The notes below the pieces were generated by a model. It saw only the letters and a list, made by a program, of their open reading frames with translations, did not search any database and had not been told where the DNA came from. Below, piece by piece: positions 1 through 8,596 of a stretch of DNA of 48,871 nt (positions within the stretch are counted from its first letter, which is position 1; each line of letters starts with the position of its first letter). The DNA lies in assembly GCA_023249095.1 (NCBI GenBank), contig JAHFDK010000018.1, positions 1 to 48,871 on the forward strand, in the 5' to 3' direction. A program made the position numbers and the translations under genes. This DNA comes from Candidatus Rokuibacteriota bacterium. GTDB lineage: Bacteria > Methylomirabilota > Methylomirabilia > Rokubacteriales > CSP1-6.

Positions 1-401
1 ACCGCGAGCTTGCCGGAGCGCGCCCCGGGCACGCCGCCGCTGACCGGCGCGTCCAGCACGTCGACGCCGCGCTCGGCGCACACGCCGTGGATCTTGCGGA
101 TGAGCGTCGCCGAGTTGGTGGAGAGATCGACGTAAACCGTGCCGCGCGCCGCGCCTTCGAGGATGCCGCTGGCGCCGAGGGCCACGGCCTCGACCTCGCG
201 GGGGCCGGGCAGGGAGGTGAAGACGACTTCGCTCGCCTGGGCGACCGCCTTCGGCGTGACGGCCCACGTGGCGCCCTGGGCGAGGTGCGGCTTCGCCAGC
301 TCGGGCCGGAGGTCCGTCACCACCATGGTATGCCCGGCGTTCAAGACATTGAGGGCCATCGGTCCGCCCATGTTGCCGAGCCCGATGAAGCCGATACGCA
401 T
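1..401 (-). CDS. NAD(P)-dependent 3-hydroxyacid dehydrogenase, N-terminal part (3' end outside window)
   Basis: The gene runs leftward off the window edge, so only about the first 133 codons are visible. The protein begins MRIGFIGLGNMGGPMALNVL, a Rossmann-fold GxGxMG dinucleotide-binding motif, and later has the DAPVSGGVPGARSGKL segment. That segment is the substrate-binding signature of the 3-hydroxyisobutyrate dehydrogenase / 2-hydroxy-3-oxopropionate reductase family. Members oxidise beta-hydroxyacids with NAD(P)+ in the cytoplasm. The start is ATG at 401, with a GAGGAGGAG ribosome-binding site just upstream. Its substrate cannot be told from this part. The catalytic lysine lies beyond the visible portion. 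Confidence 0.85.
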   Translation of the reverse strand, partial: MRIGFIGLGNMGGPMALNVLNAGHTMVVTDLRPELAKPHLAQGATWAVTPKAVAQASEVVFTSLPGPREVEAVALGASGILEGAARGTVYVDLSTNSATLIRKIHGVCAERGVDVLDAPVSGGVPGARSGKLA

Positions 402-517
402 GCGTGTCTCCTCCTCGCCTCGACCGTCTCTCCGGTTCCACCGAGATGATAGGTTCGGGACGATGTGTTAAGGTACACCAACGCCGGCCCGGGTTGTTGG
501 CGAGCGGGTCGAGCGCG

Positions 518-547
518 TTGACTGTGCTCCGAAGAGCATAGTATGGT
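518..547 (+). promoter_or_regulatory. Possible sigma-70 type promoter of the molybdenum hydroxylase genes
   Basis: TTGACT at 518-523 matches a -35 box. The best -10 candidates are TATGGT (542-547, 18-base spacer) and TAGTAT (539-544, 15-base spacer). It lies about 60 bases before the GTG start at 610, in the divergent intergenic region (402-609). This is a motif match only; neither -10 option is ideal. Confidence 0.3.
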
Positions 548-609
548 CCGGGACGCAGTAGAGCCGGCTCGGCGCCTCCTGGCCGACCGAGTCTTCGCGG
601 AGACCTCGC

Positions 610-1476
610 GTGCGACGATTCGAGCTCATTCTTCCTGAGAGCGTAGACGACTGTGTGCGGGCCCTCGCGCAGCGCGGGCCCGAGACGAAGCTGCTGGCGG
701 GAGGGACGGACCTCTTGCCCCAGCTCAAGAACGGCCTGCTCAAGCCGGCCCGCGTGATCGATCTGTCCGGCGTGGCGCGGCTGCGGGCCATCGAGCCCGC
801 GGACGGACAGGGATTGCGGATCGGCTCCGCGGTCACGGCTCGGACGCTGGAGCTCGACAACATCGTGCGCGCGCGCTATCTCTCGCTGGCCGAGAGCGGC
901 GCCCTCGTGGGCTCGGTGCAGGTGCGCAACCTGGCGACGCTCGGCGGCAACCTCTGCAACGCCGCGCCGTCCGCGGACATGGCCCCGCCGCTCCTGGCCC
1001 TCGACGCCGAGGCGGTGATCACCGGACCCAAGGGCGAGCGGCGCGTGCCGATCGCGGCGTTCTTCACGGGGGTCCGGCACACGGTGCTGGCTCCCGACGA
1101 GCTCCTGGTGGAGCTGGTCGTGCCGACTCCAGCGCCGCACAGCGGCGGCAACTATCTGCGTCACACGCCGCGCCGAGAGCTCGACATCGCCGTCGTCGGT
1201 GTGGCCTCGCAGCTCACGCTGGCGAACGGCGTGTGCACCAAGGCCCGGATCGCGCTGGCCGCCGTGGCCCCGGTCCCGGTCCGCGCGACCGCGGCCGAGC
1301 AGTCGCTCGAGGGTCAGCCGGTGACGCCCGATCGAATCGCCCGCGCTGCCGACCTCGCACTGGAGGTCGCGCGCCCGATCAGCGATCAGCGAGGCTCGGC
1401 CGAGTTCCGCCGTCATCTCGTTCGTGTCCTGACGCGCCGCACACTCATCACGGCGCTCGCCCGCGCGAGCGCGTGA
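610..1476 (+). CDS. Molybdenum hydroxylase, FAD-binding medium subunit (CoxM/XdhB-like)
   Basis: The 288-residue protein has the FAD-binding PCMH fold of xanthine dehydrogenase-family medium subunits. AGGTDLLPQLK near residue 30 and ATLGGNLCNAAPSADMAP near residue 110 are the two flavin-binding loops, and the C-terminal CO-dehydrogenase flavoprotein domain follows. It carries electrons from the iron-sulfur subunit to an acceptor through FAD. The start is GTG at 610. The Fe-S and Mo subunits follow downstream after an unusual 279-base gap filled by a tandem repeat. Subunit order M-S-L is typical of the family. The substrate is unknown. Confidence 0.9.
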   Translation: MRRFELILPESVDDCVRALAQRGPETKLLAGGTDLLPQLKNGLLKPARVIDLSGVARLRAIEPADGQGLRIGSAVTARTLELDNIVRARYLSLAESGALVGSVQVRNLATLGGNLCNAAPSADMAPPLLALDAEAVITGPKGERRVPIAAFFTGVRHTVLAPDELLVELVVPTPAPHSGGNYLRHTPRRELDIAVVGVASQLTLANGVCTKARIALAAVAPVPVRATAAEQSLEGQPVTPDRIARAADLALEVARPISDQRGSAEFRRHLVRVLTRRTLITALARASA

Positions 1477-1480
1477 CAGT

Positions 1481-1740
1481 AGTGGCAGTGCGAGCCGCAG
1501 CACGGCCGGGGGCGGGGGCCCCCGCGTGCGAGGCGAGCCGATGAAAGTGGCAGTGCGAGCCGCAGCACGGCCGGGGGCGGGGGCCCCCGCGTGCGAGGCG
1601 AGCCGATGAAAGTGGCAGTGCGAGCCGCAGCACGGCCGGGGGCGGGGGCCCCCGCGTGCGAGGCGAGCCGATGAAAGTGGCAGTGCGAGCCGCAGCACGG
1701 CCGGGGGCGGGGGCCCCGGTGTGCGAGGCGAGCCTATGAA
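1481..1740. repeat. Four-copy 65-bp tandem repeat between hydroxylase subunit genes
   Basis: Four head-to-tail 65-bp units occupy 1481-1545, 1546-1610, 1611-1675 and 1676-1740. The first three read identically; the fourth has three substitutions. Each unit begins AGTGGCAGTGCGAGCCGCAG, has a perfect GCGGGGGCCCCCGC palindrome at its centre (changed in copy 4) and ends GAGGCGAGCCGATGAA. There are no spacers, so this is not a CRISPR. Shorter relatives of the unit lie at about 4901, 25091 and 27138, so the unit looks like a dispersed palindromic repeat that has expanded here. Confidence 0.9.
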
Positions 1741-1755
1741 AGAGGGGACCAAGAC

Positions 1756-2238
1756 GTGGCGAAGCTAGTTCTGAACTGCACGGTGAACGGCGAGCCGGCC
1801 GAGGTGCTGGTTCAGCCCTGGGACACCCTGCTGGACGCCCTGCGGGAGCGCATGGGCCTGACGGGGCCGAAGGAAGGCTGCGGCACCGGCGACTGCGGCG
1901 CCTGCACAGTGCACCTCGACGGCAAGCCGATCGCGAGCTGCCTCCTGCTCGCCATGCAGGCTCGCGGCCACGTGGTGCTCACGATCGAAGGACTCGGGCG
2001 CCCCGGCGCGCTGCACCCGTTGCAGGACGCGTTCGTCCGTCACGGCGTGCCCCAGTGCGGCTTCTGCATCCCCGGCGTGCTGATGGCCGCCGCGGCGCTC
2101 TTGACGGAGAACCCGCATCCGACCGAGGAAGAGATCCGCTACGGGATCGCCGGCAGTCTCTGCCGTTGCACCGGGTACACGAAGATGCTGGCCGCGATCA
2201 CCGAGACCGCCGGCGCCGCGGCCGGCCGGAGGAGCTGA
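1756..2238 (+). CDS. Molybdenum hydroxylase, [2Fe-2S] small subunit (CoxS/XdhC-like)
   Basis: The 160-residue protein is full length for the family and has two iron-sulfur domains. The N-terminal plant-ferredoxin-type cluster is ligated through CGTGDCGAC and a later Cys (about residues 43-63). The C-terminal helical domain carries CGFC and CRCTGY (about residues 102-140). It passes electrons from the molybdenum centre to FAD. The start is GTG at 1756, after AGAGGGGACC. A GGAGGAG near its 3' end, 4 bases before the next start, serves the large subunit, so the two genes are likely translationally linked. Confidence 0.93.
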   Translation: MAKLVLNCTVNGEPAEVLVQPWDTLLDALRERMGLTGPKEGCGTGDCGACTVHLDGKPIASCLLLAMQARGHVVLTIEGLGRPGALHPLQDAFVRHGVPQCGFCIPGVLMAAAALLTENPHPTEEEIRYGIAGSLCRCTGYTKMLAAITETAGAAAGRRS

Positions 2239-2242
2239 TTTC

Positions 2243-4555
2243 ATGTCCACCGTGATGAAGACGACCCGCGACGTGAAGGGCATTGGGCTGTCGATCCCGC
2301 GGCCGGACGGGCCCGAGAAGGTCACCGGCCAGGTCCAGTACGTCGCCGACCTCAGCCCGCGCGGGCTCCTGCACGCCAAGCTCCTCCGTAGCCCGCACGC
2401 CCACGCACGCATCCTCCGCATCGACGTGAGCCGGGCGCGCGCGCTGCCGGGCGTGCGCGCGGTCCTGACCGCCGCCGACATCCCCGAGCTGAAGAGGAAG
2501 GCGCCGACGCGCGCGCACGCGGTGCTGGCGATCGACCGGGTGGTCTTCGCGGGCCAGCCGGTCGCCGCCGTCGCCGCCGACGAGCCGGCGATTGCCGAGG
2601 AAGCGCTCGACCTCATCGACGTGCAGTACGAGGTCCTGCCGGTCTCCGCCGATCCGCTCGAGGCGATGAAGCCCGGCGCGCCGCCGGTCGCCGACGCGGG
2701 GACCGAGGCGGACACGAGCGAGGCTCAGGCGCACGGCAGTGTCGCGGGCGTGACGACCGAGGCCAAGCCCGCGAAGGCGGTCAACATCTCGCAGCAGGCG
2801 CGCATCCAGCGCGGCGACGTCGCGAAGGGCTTCGCCGAGTCGGACGTCGTCATCGAGAAGACGTACCGCGTTCCGATGGTGCACCAGGGCTATCTCGAGC
2901 CGCACGCGGTCCTGGCCCAGTGGGACACGACCGGCTTCCTGACGCTCTGGTCGAGCACGCAGGGCTCGTTCAACACGCGCTCGGAGGTCGCCGACGTCCT
3001 GGAGCTGTCGGAGAACCGCATCAAGGTGATCCCGATGGAGTGCGGCGGCGGCTTCGGCGGCAAGATCCGCGCCCTCTGCGAGCCGATCACGGCGATCCTG
3101 GCGCGTGCCACCGGTCGGCCGGTGCGCTACGTGATGACCCGGCGCGAAGAGCTGGAGGCCGGCATGCCGGCGCCCCAGGTCATCATCCGCCTCAAGACCG
3201 GCGTGAAGCGCGACGGCACACTCATGGCGATCGAAGGCGAGGCCGTTCTCGAATCCGGCGCCTTCTCCGGCGCGGTGCTGGCGGTGAGCGGCGTGTTCCT
3301 CGCGAGCCTCTATCTCTGGCCGAGCTTCGACGTCAAGGGATTCGAGGTGCTCACGCACAAGCCGAGCATCGCCGCCTACCGCGCGCCGGTCGCGCCGCAG
3401 ACGATCTTCGCGATCGACTCGCAGATGGAGCAGCTCGCGAAGGCGATCGGCGTCGACCCGGTCGAGTTCCGGCTCCGCCACCTGCAGCGCGAAGGCGACA
3501 AGATGGCGAACGGCCAGCCCTGGCTGAGCAACGGCGGCGCCGAGGTGCTGACCCGCCTCGCCGAGCATCCGCTCTGGAAGAAGCGCGCCGAGTGGAAGGC
3601 GAGTAGCCCGAAGGGCCGGCTGCGCGGGACCGGGCTGTCGCTCGGCGGCTGGCTCGGCGGCCTTCAGCCCACCGGCGCCACCGTGCGGCTCAATCCCGAC
3701 GGCTCGGTCCAGGTGCTGACGGGCCAGGTGGACATCGCCGGGACCAACATCGCGCTGGCGCAGATCGCGGCGACGGCCTACGGCATCGACGTCGACAAGG
3801 TGCGGATCACGACCGGCGACACGGACGTGGCGCCGATGACCGGTCTCAGCGCCGGCAGCAAGACGATTTACACCGTCGGCGTGGCCGTGATGGAAGCCGC
3901 CAAGGACGCGCGCAACCAGACGCTCGAGATCGCGGCCAAGGAGCTGGAAGCCTCGGTGCACGACCTCGAGATCGACAACGAAAAGGTCGTGGTCCGCGGC
4001 GTGCCGGACAAGGGCATCACGCTCGCGCAGATCGGCAAGAAGGGCAACCTCTACATGTCGAAGGTGCAGCCGGTGCTCGGCGTCAGCCATCCGGCCTTCT
4101 CGCAGCAGGCGCCGGCGTTCTGCGCCCAGCTGGCGAAGATCGAAATCGATCCCGAGACCGGCGAGGTGACGCTGCACGACTTCGTCGTTGTCCAGGACGT
4201 CGGCAAGGCCATCAACCCGCTCGCGATCGAGGGCCAGATGCAGGGCGGGGCCGTCCAGAGTCTCGGGATGGCGCTGACCGAAGCGCTCGTGTACGACGAC
4301 AAGGCGCGGTTGACGAACCCGAGCCTGCTCGACTACAGGAAGCTCACCTCGGCGGACCTGCCGAACATCGAGACGATCATCGTGGAGAAGCCGTCGCCGC
4401 ACGGCCCCTTCGGGGCGCGGGGCGTCGGCGAGCCGCCGATCGTGCCGGCGCCGGCCGCCATCGCGAACGCCATCGAGGACGCAACCGGCGTGCGGCTCAC
4501 CGAGCTGCCGCTCACGTCCGAGCGGATCGCGCTGGCGATCGCGTCCGCGACCTGA
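2243..4555 (+). CDS. Molybdenum hydroxylase, large molybdopterin subunit (CoxL/XdhA-like)
   Basis: The 770-residue protein is the catalytic subunit that binds the Mo-cytosine dinucleotide cofactor. An N-terminal a/b-hammerhead domain is followed by cofactor-binding segments: GGGFGGK near residue 272, SIAAYRAPVAPQ near residue 375, and GARGVGEPPIVPAPA near residue 720. The Glu in that last motif is the family's catalytic base. The loop AYRAPVAP differs from the AYxCSFR loop of form I CO dehydrogenase, so the enzyme is probably a hydroxylase of an organic substrate (N-heterocycle, aldehyde or aromatic). It overlaps the 3' end of the convergent regulator by 44 bases. Confidence 0.92.
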   Translation: MSTVMKTTRDVKGIGLSIPRPDGPEKVTGQVQYVADLSPRGLLHAKLLRSPHAHARILRIDVSRARALPGVRAVLTAADIPELKRKAPTRAHAVLAIDRVVFAGQPVAAVAADEPAIAEEALDLIDVQYEVLPVSADPLEAMKPGAPPVADAGTEADTSEAQAHGSVAGVTTEAKPAKAVNISQQARIQRGDVAKGFAESDVVIEKTYRVPMVHQGYLEPHAVLAQWDTTGFLTLWSSTQGSFNTRSEVADVLELSENRIKVIPMECGGGFGGKIRALCEPITAILARATGRPVRYVMTRREELEAGMPAPQVIIRLKTGVKRDGTLMAIEGEAVLESGAFSGAVLAVSGVFLASLYLWPSFDVKGFEVLTHKPSIAAYRAPVAPQTIFAIDSQMEQLAKAIGVDPVEFRLRHLQREGDKMANGQPWLSNGGAEVLTRLAEHPLWKKRAEWKASSPKGRLRGTGLSLGGWLGGLQPTGATVRLNPDGSVQVLTGQVDIAGTNIALAQIAATAYGIDVDKVRITTGDTDVAPMTGLSAGSKTIYTVGVAVMEAAKDARNQTLEIAAKELEASVHDLEIDNEKVVVRGVPDKGITLAQIGKKGNLYMSKVQPVLGVSHPAFSQQAPAFCAQLAKIEIDPETGEVTLHDFVVVQDVGKAINPLAIEGQMQGGAVQSLGMALTEALVYDDKARLTNPSLLDYRKLTSADLPNIETIIVEKPSPHGPFGARGVGEPPIVPAPAAIANAIEDATGVRLTELPLTSERIALAIASAT

Positions 4556-4892
4556 ACTCCTTGCCCTTGAAGGAGCGCTCGAAGTGGCGCCGGGCGGCCT
4601 CCTCGAGTCCGCGGCTGAACTTCTGGTAGCACGCCAGGAACTCCCGGCCGGCGGGGGTCAGACGCATGCCGCTCCGAGGACCGCCGCCGGGAGCGCGTTC
4701 GACAAATTTGAAATTGGCTGCCCGTTCCAGCTCCTGCAAGTAGCCCCACGCGTTACGGTAGGACATGCCGAACTCGGCCGCCGCCTGCCGAAGCGATCCT
4801 CGCCTGTCGATCGATCGGAGCAGGTGTGCCCGTCCGCCGCCGAGCTTCAAGCGCTTGCCGAACACCACCCAAACCCTTAGTTTAAGCTCCAC
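4512..4892 (-). CDS. ModE-type winged-helix transcriptional regulator (DNA-binding domain only)
   Basis: The 126-residue protein matches the N-terminal winged helix of ModE/LysR-type proteins. The region with RRGSLRQAAAEFGMSYRNAW (about residues 30-50) is the helix-turn-helix, and ERAPGGGPRSGMRLTPAGREF is the wing. There is no C-terminal molybdate-binding TOBE domain, so it belongs to the short ModE-like group. It starts with GTG at 4892. It converges on the molybdenum hydroxylase operon and is divergent from the dehydratase at 4976. Either could be its target, and control of a Mo enzyme is the simpler guess. Confidence 0.82.
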   Translation of the reverse strand: MELKLRVWVVFGKRLKLGGGRAHLLRSIDRRGSLRQAAAEFGMSYRNAWGYLQELERAANFKFVERAPGGGPRSGMRLTPAGREFLACYQKFSRGLEEAARRHFERSFKGKEFRSRTRSPARSART

Positions 4893-4900
4893 GATTTACA

Positions 4901-4936
4901 GGCTCGCCTCGCCTGCGGCTGCGGCTTGCACTACCA
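4901..4936. repeat. Short relative of the 65-bp repeat
   Basis: On the minus strand this reads as the two ends of the 65-bp unit (GTGCAAGCCGCAG and AGGCGAGGCGAGCCT) joined without the central G-rich palindrome. It sits in the 83-base divergent space between the ModE-like gene and the dehydratase. Similarity was judged by eye. Confidence 0.55.
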
Positions 4937-4975
4937 TCATGGCACGAGGGTACGCCAAGATGAGGAGGTCGGCTC

Positions 4976-6127
4976 ATGAAGGTGACAGCCGTCACGCCGT
5001 TCATCGTCGATCCGGGGTACGGGAAGAACTGGCTCTTCGTGAAGGTCGAGACCTCCGACGGGCTGCACGGCTGGGGTGAATGCTACACGCAGGCGGATCG
5101 GGACCAGTCGATCGCCGCTCACCTGCGGCAGCTCGGACGGTATCTCGTTGGCCGCGACGCCGGCCACATCCGTCACTTCACGCACTGGGCCTACCACGAC
5201 TTCGCGTCCAAGCGCGGCGCCATGGACTTCTGGAGCGCCGTGAGCGGGATCGAGCAGGCGCTGTGGGACCTGGCCGGTAAGCGCCTCGGCGTGCCCGTGG
5301 TGAGTCTGCTCGGCGGGCCTTGCCGCGAGCGGATCCGCGTCTACGCGAACGGCTGGTACTCGGGCGCCAGGACCCCGGATGCCTACGCGGCAAAGGCGAA
5401 GGACACGGTGGCGCGGGGCTTCACCGCGCTCAAGTTCGATCCCTTCCCCGGCCCGTGGCGCACCCACATCTCGCGCGACACCGAGCAGCAGGTGGTGGAG
5501 ACCGTCCGCGCCGTGCGAGAGGCGGTGGGACCCAAGGTGGATTTGCTGATCGAGGTGCATCGTCGGCTGGCGCCGATGCACGCCGTACGCGTGGCGCGCC
5601 TGCTCGAGCCCTTCGACCCCTTCTGGTACGAAGAGCCGGTGTCGGCGCGCGACGTGGGCGCCCTGGCCGAGTGCCGGCGTGAGATCCGGATACCGATCGT
5701 CACCGGCGAGGAGCTCTATACGCGCTTCGAATTCCGTGAGGTGTTCGAGCGCCGCGCCGCCGACATCATCAACCCCGACGTGTGCAACGTGGGCGGCATC
5801 GAGGAGCTCCGCGAGATCGCGGCCATGGCCGAGGCCTATCACGTGGTCGTCTCGCCTCACAACTACAACAGCACCACCGTCGGCCTCGCCGCGACGCTGC
5901 ACGTGTCGGCCGCCATCCCGAACTTCCTGATCACCGAGTACTTCGTGAACTTCGAGCCGCGCGCCGCGGAAGTTGCCGTGAATCCTTTCCGGGTCGAGGG
6001 CGGCTACCTGCCGGTGCCCACGGCGCCGGGGCTCGGCGTCGAGCTCCGGGAGGACGTGCTGGCCCGGTACGCCTACCGGGAGTTCCCCTCGCGCACCCTG
6101 CCGACGCCTCGGGACGAGGGGCCGTAG
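4976..6127 (+). CDS. Enolase-superfamily sugar acid dehydratase (mandelate racemase/GalD-like)
   Basis: The 383-residue protein is a full-length mandelate racemase/muconate lactonizing enzyme-family member. Metal ligands are expected at Glu193 (in LLIEVHRRL), Glu219 (WYEEPV) and Glu245 (TGEELYTR). His195 and His295 (SPHNYNST) correspond to the acid and base of the D-galactonate/D-mannonate dehydratase group, where the first ligand is usually Asp. The enzyme likely dehydrates a sugar acid in the cytoplasm; the exact substrate is not predictable. The start is ATG at 4976 after GATGAGGAGG. The FAD/GcvT gene follows 12 bases downstream, so the two are probably co-transcribed. Confidence 0.88.
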   Translation: MKVTAVTPFIVDPGYGKNWLFVKVETSDGLHGWGECYTQADRDQSIAAHLRQLGRYLVGRDAGHIRHFTHWAYHDFASKRGAMDFWSAVSGIEQALWDLAGKRLGVPVVSLLGGPCRERIRVYANGWYSGARTPDAYAAKAKDTVARGFTALKFDPFPGPWRTHISRDTEQQVVETVRAVREAVGPKVDLLIEVHRRLAPMHAVRVARLLEPFDPFWYEEPVSARDVGALAECRREIRIPIVTGEELYTRFEFREVFERRAADIINPDVCNVGGIEELREIAAMAEAYHVVVSPHNYNSTTVGLAATLHVSAAIPNFLITEYFVNFEPRAAEVAVNPFRVEGGYLPVPTAPGLGVELREDVLARYAYREFPSRTLPTPRDEGP

Positions 6128-6139
6128 CCGGATCGCGCG

Positions 6140-8584
6140 GTGGCGGGCGCGCTCCCTTCGCACGCGCGCGTCGTGGTGATCGGCGGCGGCATCGCCGGCT
6201 GCAGCGTCGCCTACCACCTCACGAAGCTCGGCTGGCGCGACGTGCTCCTGCTGGAGCGGCGCGACCTTTCCTGTGGTACGACCTGGCACGCGGCCGGGCT
6301 CGTGGGCCAGCTGCGCGCGACTCAGAACCTCACGCGGCTCGCGAAGTACGGCGCCGATCTCTACGAGCGGCTCGAGGCAGAGACGGGCCAGGCCACGGGC
6401 TTCCGCCGCCCCGGCAGCTTGAGCCTCGCGCGGACACGGGAGCGCATGCACGAGCTGAAGCGCCTCGCGTCCATGGCGCGCTGCTTCGACGTCGCCGTGG
6501 AGGTCGTCACGCCCGCGGAGGCGGGCCGCCGCTGGCCGCTCATACGCATCGACGACCTCGTGGGCGCCCTGTGGCTGCCGCGCGACGGGCGCACCAATCC
6601 CATCGACACGACGCTCGCCCTGGCCCGGGGCGCGCGGCAGGGCGGGGCGACCATCTTCGAGAACACCGGCGTGAGCGCGATCCGCGTCGAGAACGGGCGC
6701 GTCGCGGGCGTGAGGACTCCCGGCGGCGACGTGGCGTGCGAGTTCGTGGTGAACTGCGCCGGGATGTGGGCGCGCGAGATCGGGCGAATGGCCGGCGTCA
6801 CGGTGCCGCTCCACGCCTGCGAGCACTTCTACATCGTCACCGAGCCCATGGCCGGCGTGACGTCGGACCTGCCGGTGCTGCGCGACCCCGACGGCTACAT
6901 CTACGTGCGCGAAGAAGTCGGCGGTCTGCTCATGGGCGGCTTCGAGCCGGTGGCGAAGCCGTGGGGCATGCAGGGCATCCCCACCGACTTTGCCTTTTCG
7001 CTCCTCCCCGAGGACTGGGAGCACGTTCAGGTCCTCATGGAGCAGGCGGTGCTCCGGATCCCCGCGCTCGCGAGCGCGCCGGTGCGCCGCCACGTCAACG
7101 GCCCCGAGAGCTTCACTCCCGACGGGCGCTTCCTCCTGGGCGAAGCGCCGGAGTGTGGCAACTTCTACGTCGCGGCCGGCTTCAACTCCATCGGCATCGC
7201 GTCGGGAGCCGGCGCCGGTCGAGCGGTGGCGGAGTGGATCGTGGGCGGGGAGCCGCCGATGGATCTCTGGGACGTCGACATCCGCCGCGTGGCGGCCTTC
7301 CAGGCGAACCCGCGCTACCTGCGCGACCGCACGGTGGAGATGGTGGGCGCGCTCTACGCCATGCACTGGCCGCACCTCCAGCCGGTGACGGCGCGCGGCG
7401 TACGCAAGAGCGCGCTGCACGATCGGCTCGCCGACCGCGGCGCCTGCTTCGGCGTGGTGATGGGCTGGGAGCGCGCCAACTGGTACGCGACGCCCGAAAT
7501 GGAAGCGGTTTACCGCTACAGCTACGGACGGCAGAACTGGTTCCCGTGCGCGGCGGCGGAGCACCAGGCGGTGCGCGAGGCGGTGGGGCTCTTCGACCAG
7601 TCCTCGTTCTGCAAGCTCCGCCTGGAGGGGCCCGACGCCCTCACCGTGCTCCAGCGTCTCTGCGCCAACGAGGTCGACGTGCCGTCCGGGCGCCTCGTCT
7701 ACACCCAGATGCTCAACTCCCACGGTGGAATCGAGGCGGACCTCACCGTGACGAGGCTTTCCGTCGACGCCTTCCTCGTCGTCGCCGGGGCGGCCGCCGC
7801 CACGCACAACACCCACTGGATCCGCCGCCACCTCGGCGACGCCCGGGCCGTGCTCACCGACGTGACGTCGGGCCAGGCCGTCCTCGGCGTGATGGGTCCG
7901 CGGTCGCGTACGCTCCTCGCCCGCCTCACCGACGCCGATCTCTCGAACTCAGCCTTCCCGTTCCTCGCGTCGAGAGACATCTGGCTGGGGTCAGCGCCCG
8001 TGCGCGCCGCGCGCGTCACCTACGTCGGCGAGCTGGGCTGGGAGCTGTACGTCCCCACGGAGCTGGCGGCCGGCGTGTACGACGCCCTCGTGGCGGCGGG
8101 CGAGGACCTCGGGCTCCGCCATGCCGGTTACCACGCCATGGACTCGCTGCGTATGGAGAAGGCGTATCGCGCCTGGGGTCACGATCTCGGCAGCGAGGAC
8201 ACCCCACTGGAGGCCGGGCTGGGATTCGCGGTGCGCTTCGACAAGCGCGCGTCCTTCACCGGGCGCGATGCGTTGCTGACGCAGCGTGAGAAGCCGCTCT
8301 CACGGCGGCTCGTGGTACTCGTCCTCGACGATCGCGAGCCGCTCCTCTATCACGACGAGCCGATCTGGCGCGACGGCACGCTCGTCGGGCGCATCGCGTC
8401 CGGCGCGTACGGCCACACGCTGGGCCGCGCCGTCGGGCTCGGCTGGATCGCTTGCGCCGACGGCGCCACCGACGCCTTCGTGACGAGTGGCCGCTGGGAG
8501 GTCGAGATCGCCTGCGAGCGGATGCCCGCCCACGCTCAGCTCGCGCCGCCCTACGATCCGAAGTCGCTCCGCGTGCGCGGCTGA
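6140..8584 (+). CDS. FAD-dependent oxidoreductase with GcvT domain (dimethylglycine/sarcosine dehydrogenase-like)
   Basis: The 814-residue protein has an N-terminal DAO-type FAD domain: GGGIAG at 15-20, and GTTWHAAGL at 46-54, whose His50 matches the His that binds FAD covalently in mammalian dimethylglycine dehydrogenase. A central FAO_M-type region follows, then a GcvT-like aminomethyl folate-binding domain from about residue 430 to the end (including LGVMGPRSR and GELGWELYVPTELA). The family oxidatively demethylates N-methyl amines and transfers the one-carbon unit to tetrahydrofolate. The start is GTG at 6140. Domain assignment is firm; the amine substrate is unknown. Confidence 0.88.
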   Translation: MAGALPSHARVVVIGGGIAGCSVAYHLTKLGWRDVLLLERRDLSCGTTWHAAGLVGQLRATQNLTRLAKYGADLYERLEAETGQATGFRRPGSLSLARTRERMHELKRLASMARCFDVAVEVVTPAEAGRRWPLIRIDDLVGALWLPRDGRTNPIDTTLALARGARQGGATIFENTGVSAIRVENGRVAGVRTPGGDVACEFVVNCAGMWAREIGRMAGVTVPLHACEHFYIVTEPMAGVTSDLPVLRDPDGYIYVREEVGGLLMGGFEPVAKPWGMQGIPTDFAFSLLPEDWEHVQVLMEQAVLRIPALASAPVRRHVNGPESFTPDGRFLLGEAPECGNFYVAAGFNSIGIASGAGAGRAVAEWIVGGEPPMDLWDVDIRRVAAFQANPRYLRDRTVEMVGALYAMHWPHLQPVTARGVRKSALHDRLADRGACFGVVMGWERANWYATPEMEAVYRYSYGRQNWFPCAAAEHQAVREAVGLFDQSSFCKLRLEGPDALTVLQRLCANEVDVPSGRLVYTQMLNSHGGIEADLTVTRLSVDAFLVVAGAAAATHNTHWIRRHLGDARAVLTDVTSGQAVLGVMGPRSRTLLARLTDADLSNSAFPFLASRDIWLGSAPVRAARVTYVGELGWELYVPTELAAGVYDALVAAGEDLGLRHAGYHAMDSLRMEKAYRAWGHDLGSEDTPLEAGLGFAVRFDKRASFTGRDALLTQREKPLSRRLVVLVLDDREPLLYHDEPIWRDGTLVGRIASGAYGHTLGRAVGLGWIACADGATDAFVTSGRWEVEIACERMPAHAQLAPPYDPKSLRVRG

Positions 8585-8596
8585 CCGGCGGTGCGC

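Noticed and set aside
1481..1740. CRISPR array
   Set aside because: The 65-bp units are contiguous, with no variable spacers and no cas genes in the window. They are a tandem repeat.
2243..4555. Aerobic CO dehydrogenase
   Set aside because: The active-site loop reads AYRAPVAP and lacks the AYxCSFR signature of form I CO dehydrogenase, so only a general molybdenum hydroxylase call is justified.
4937..7831. 964-codon open frame on the minus strand
   Set aside because: It lies opposite two clearly recognised genes (dehydratase and FAD/GcvT enzyme), has low-complexity His/Arg/Ala-rich composition and no family motifs. Long antisense frames like this (also at 2198-4402 and 44470-46953) are expected in G+C-rich DNA.
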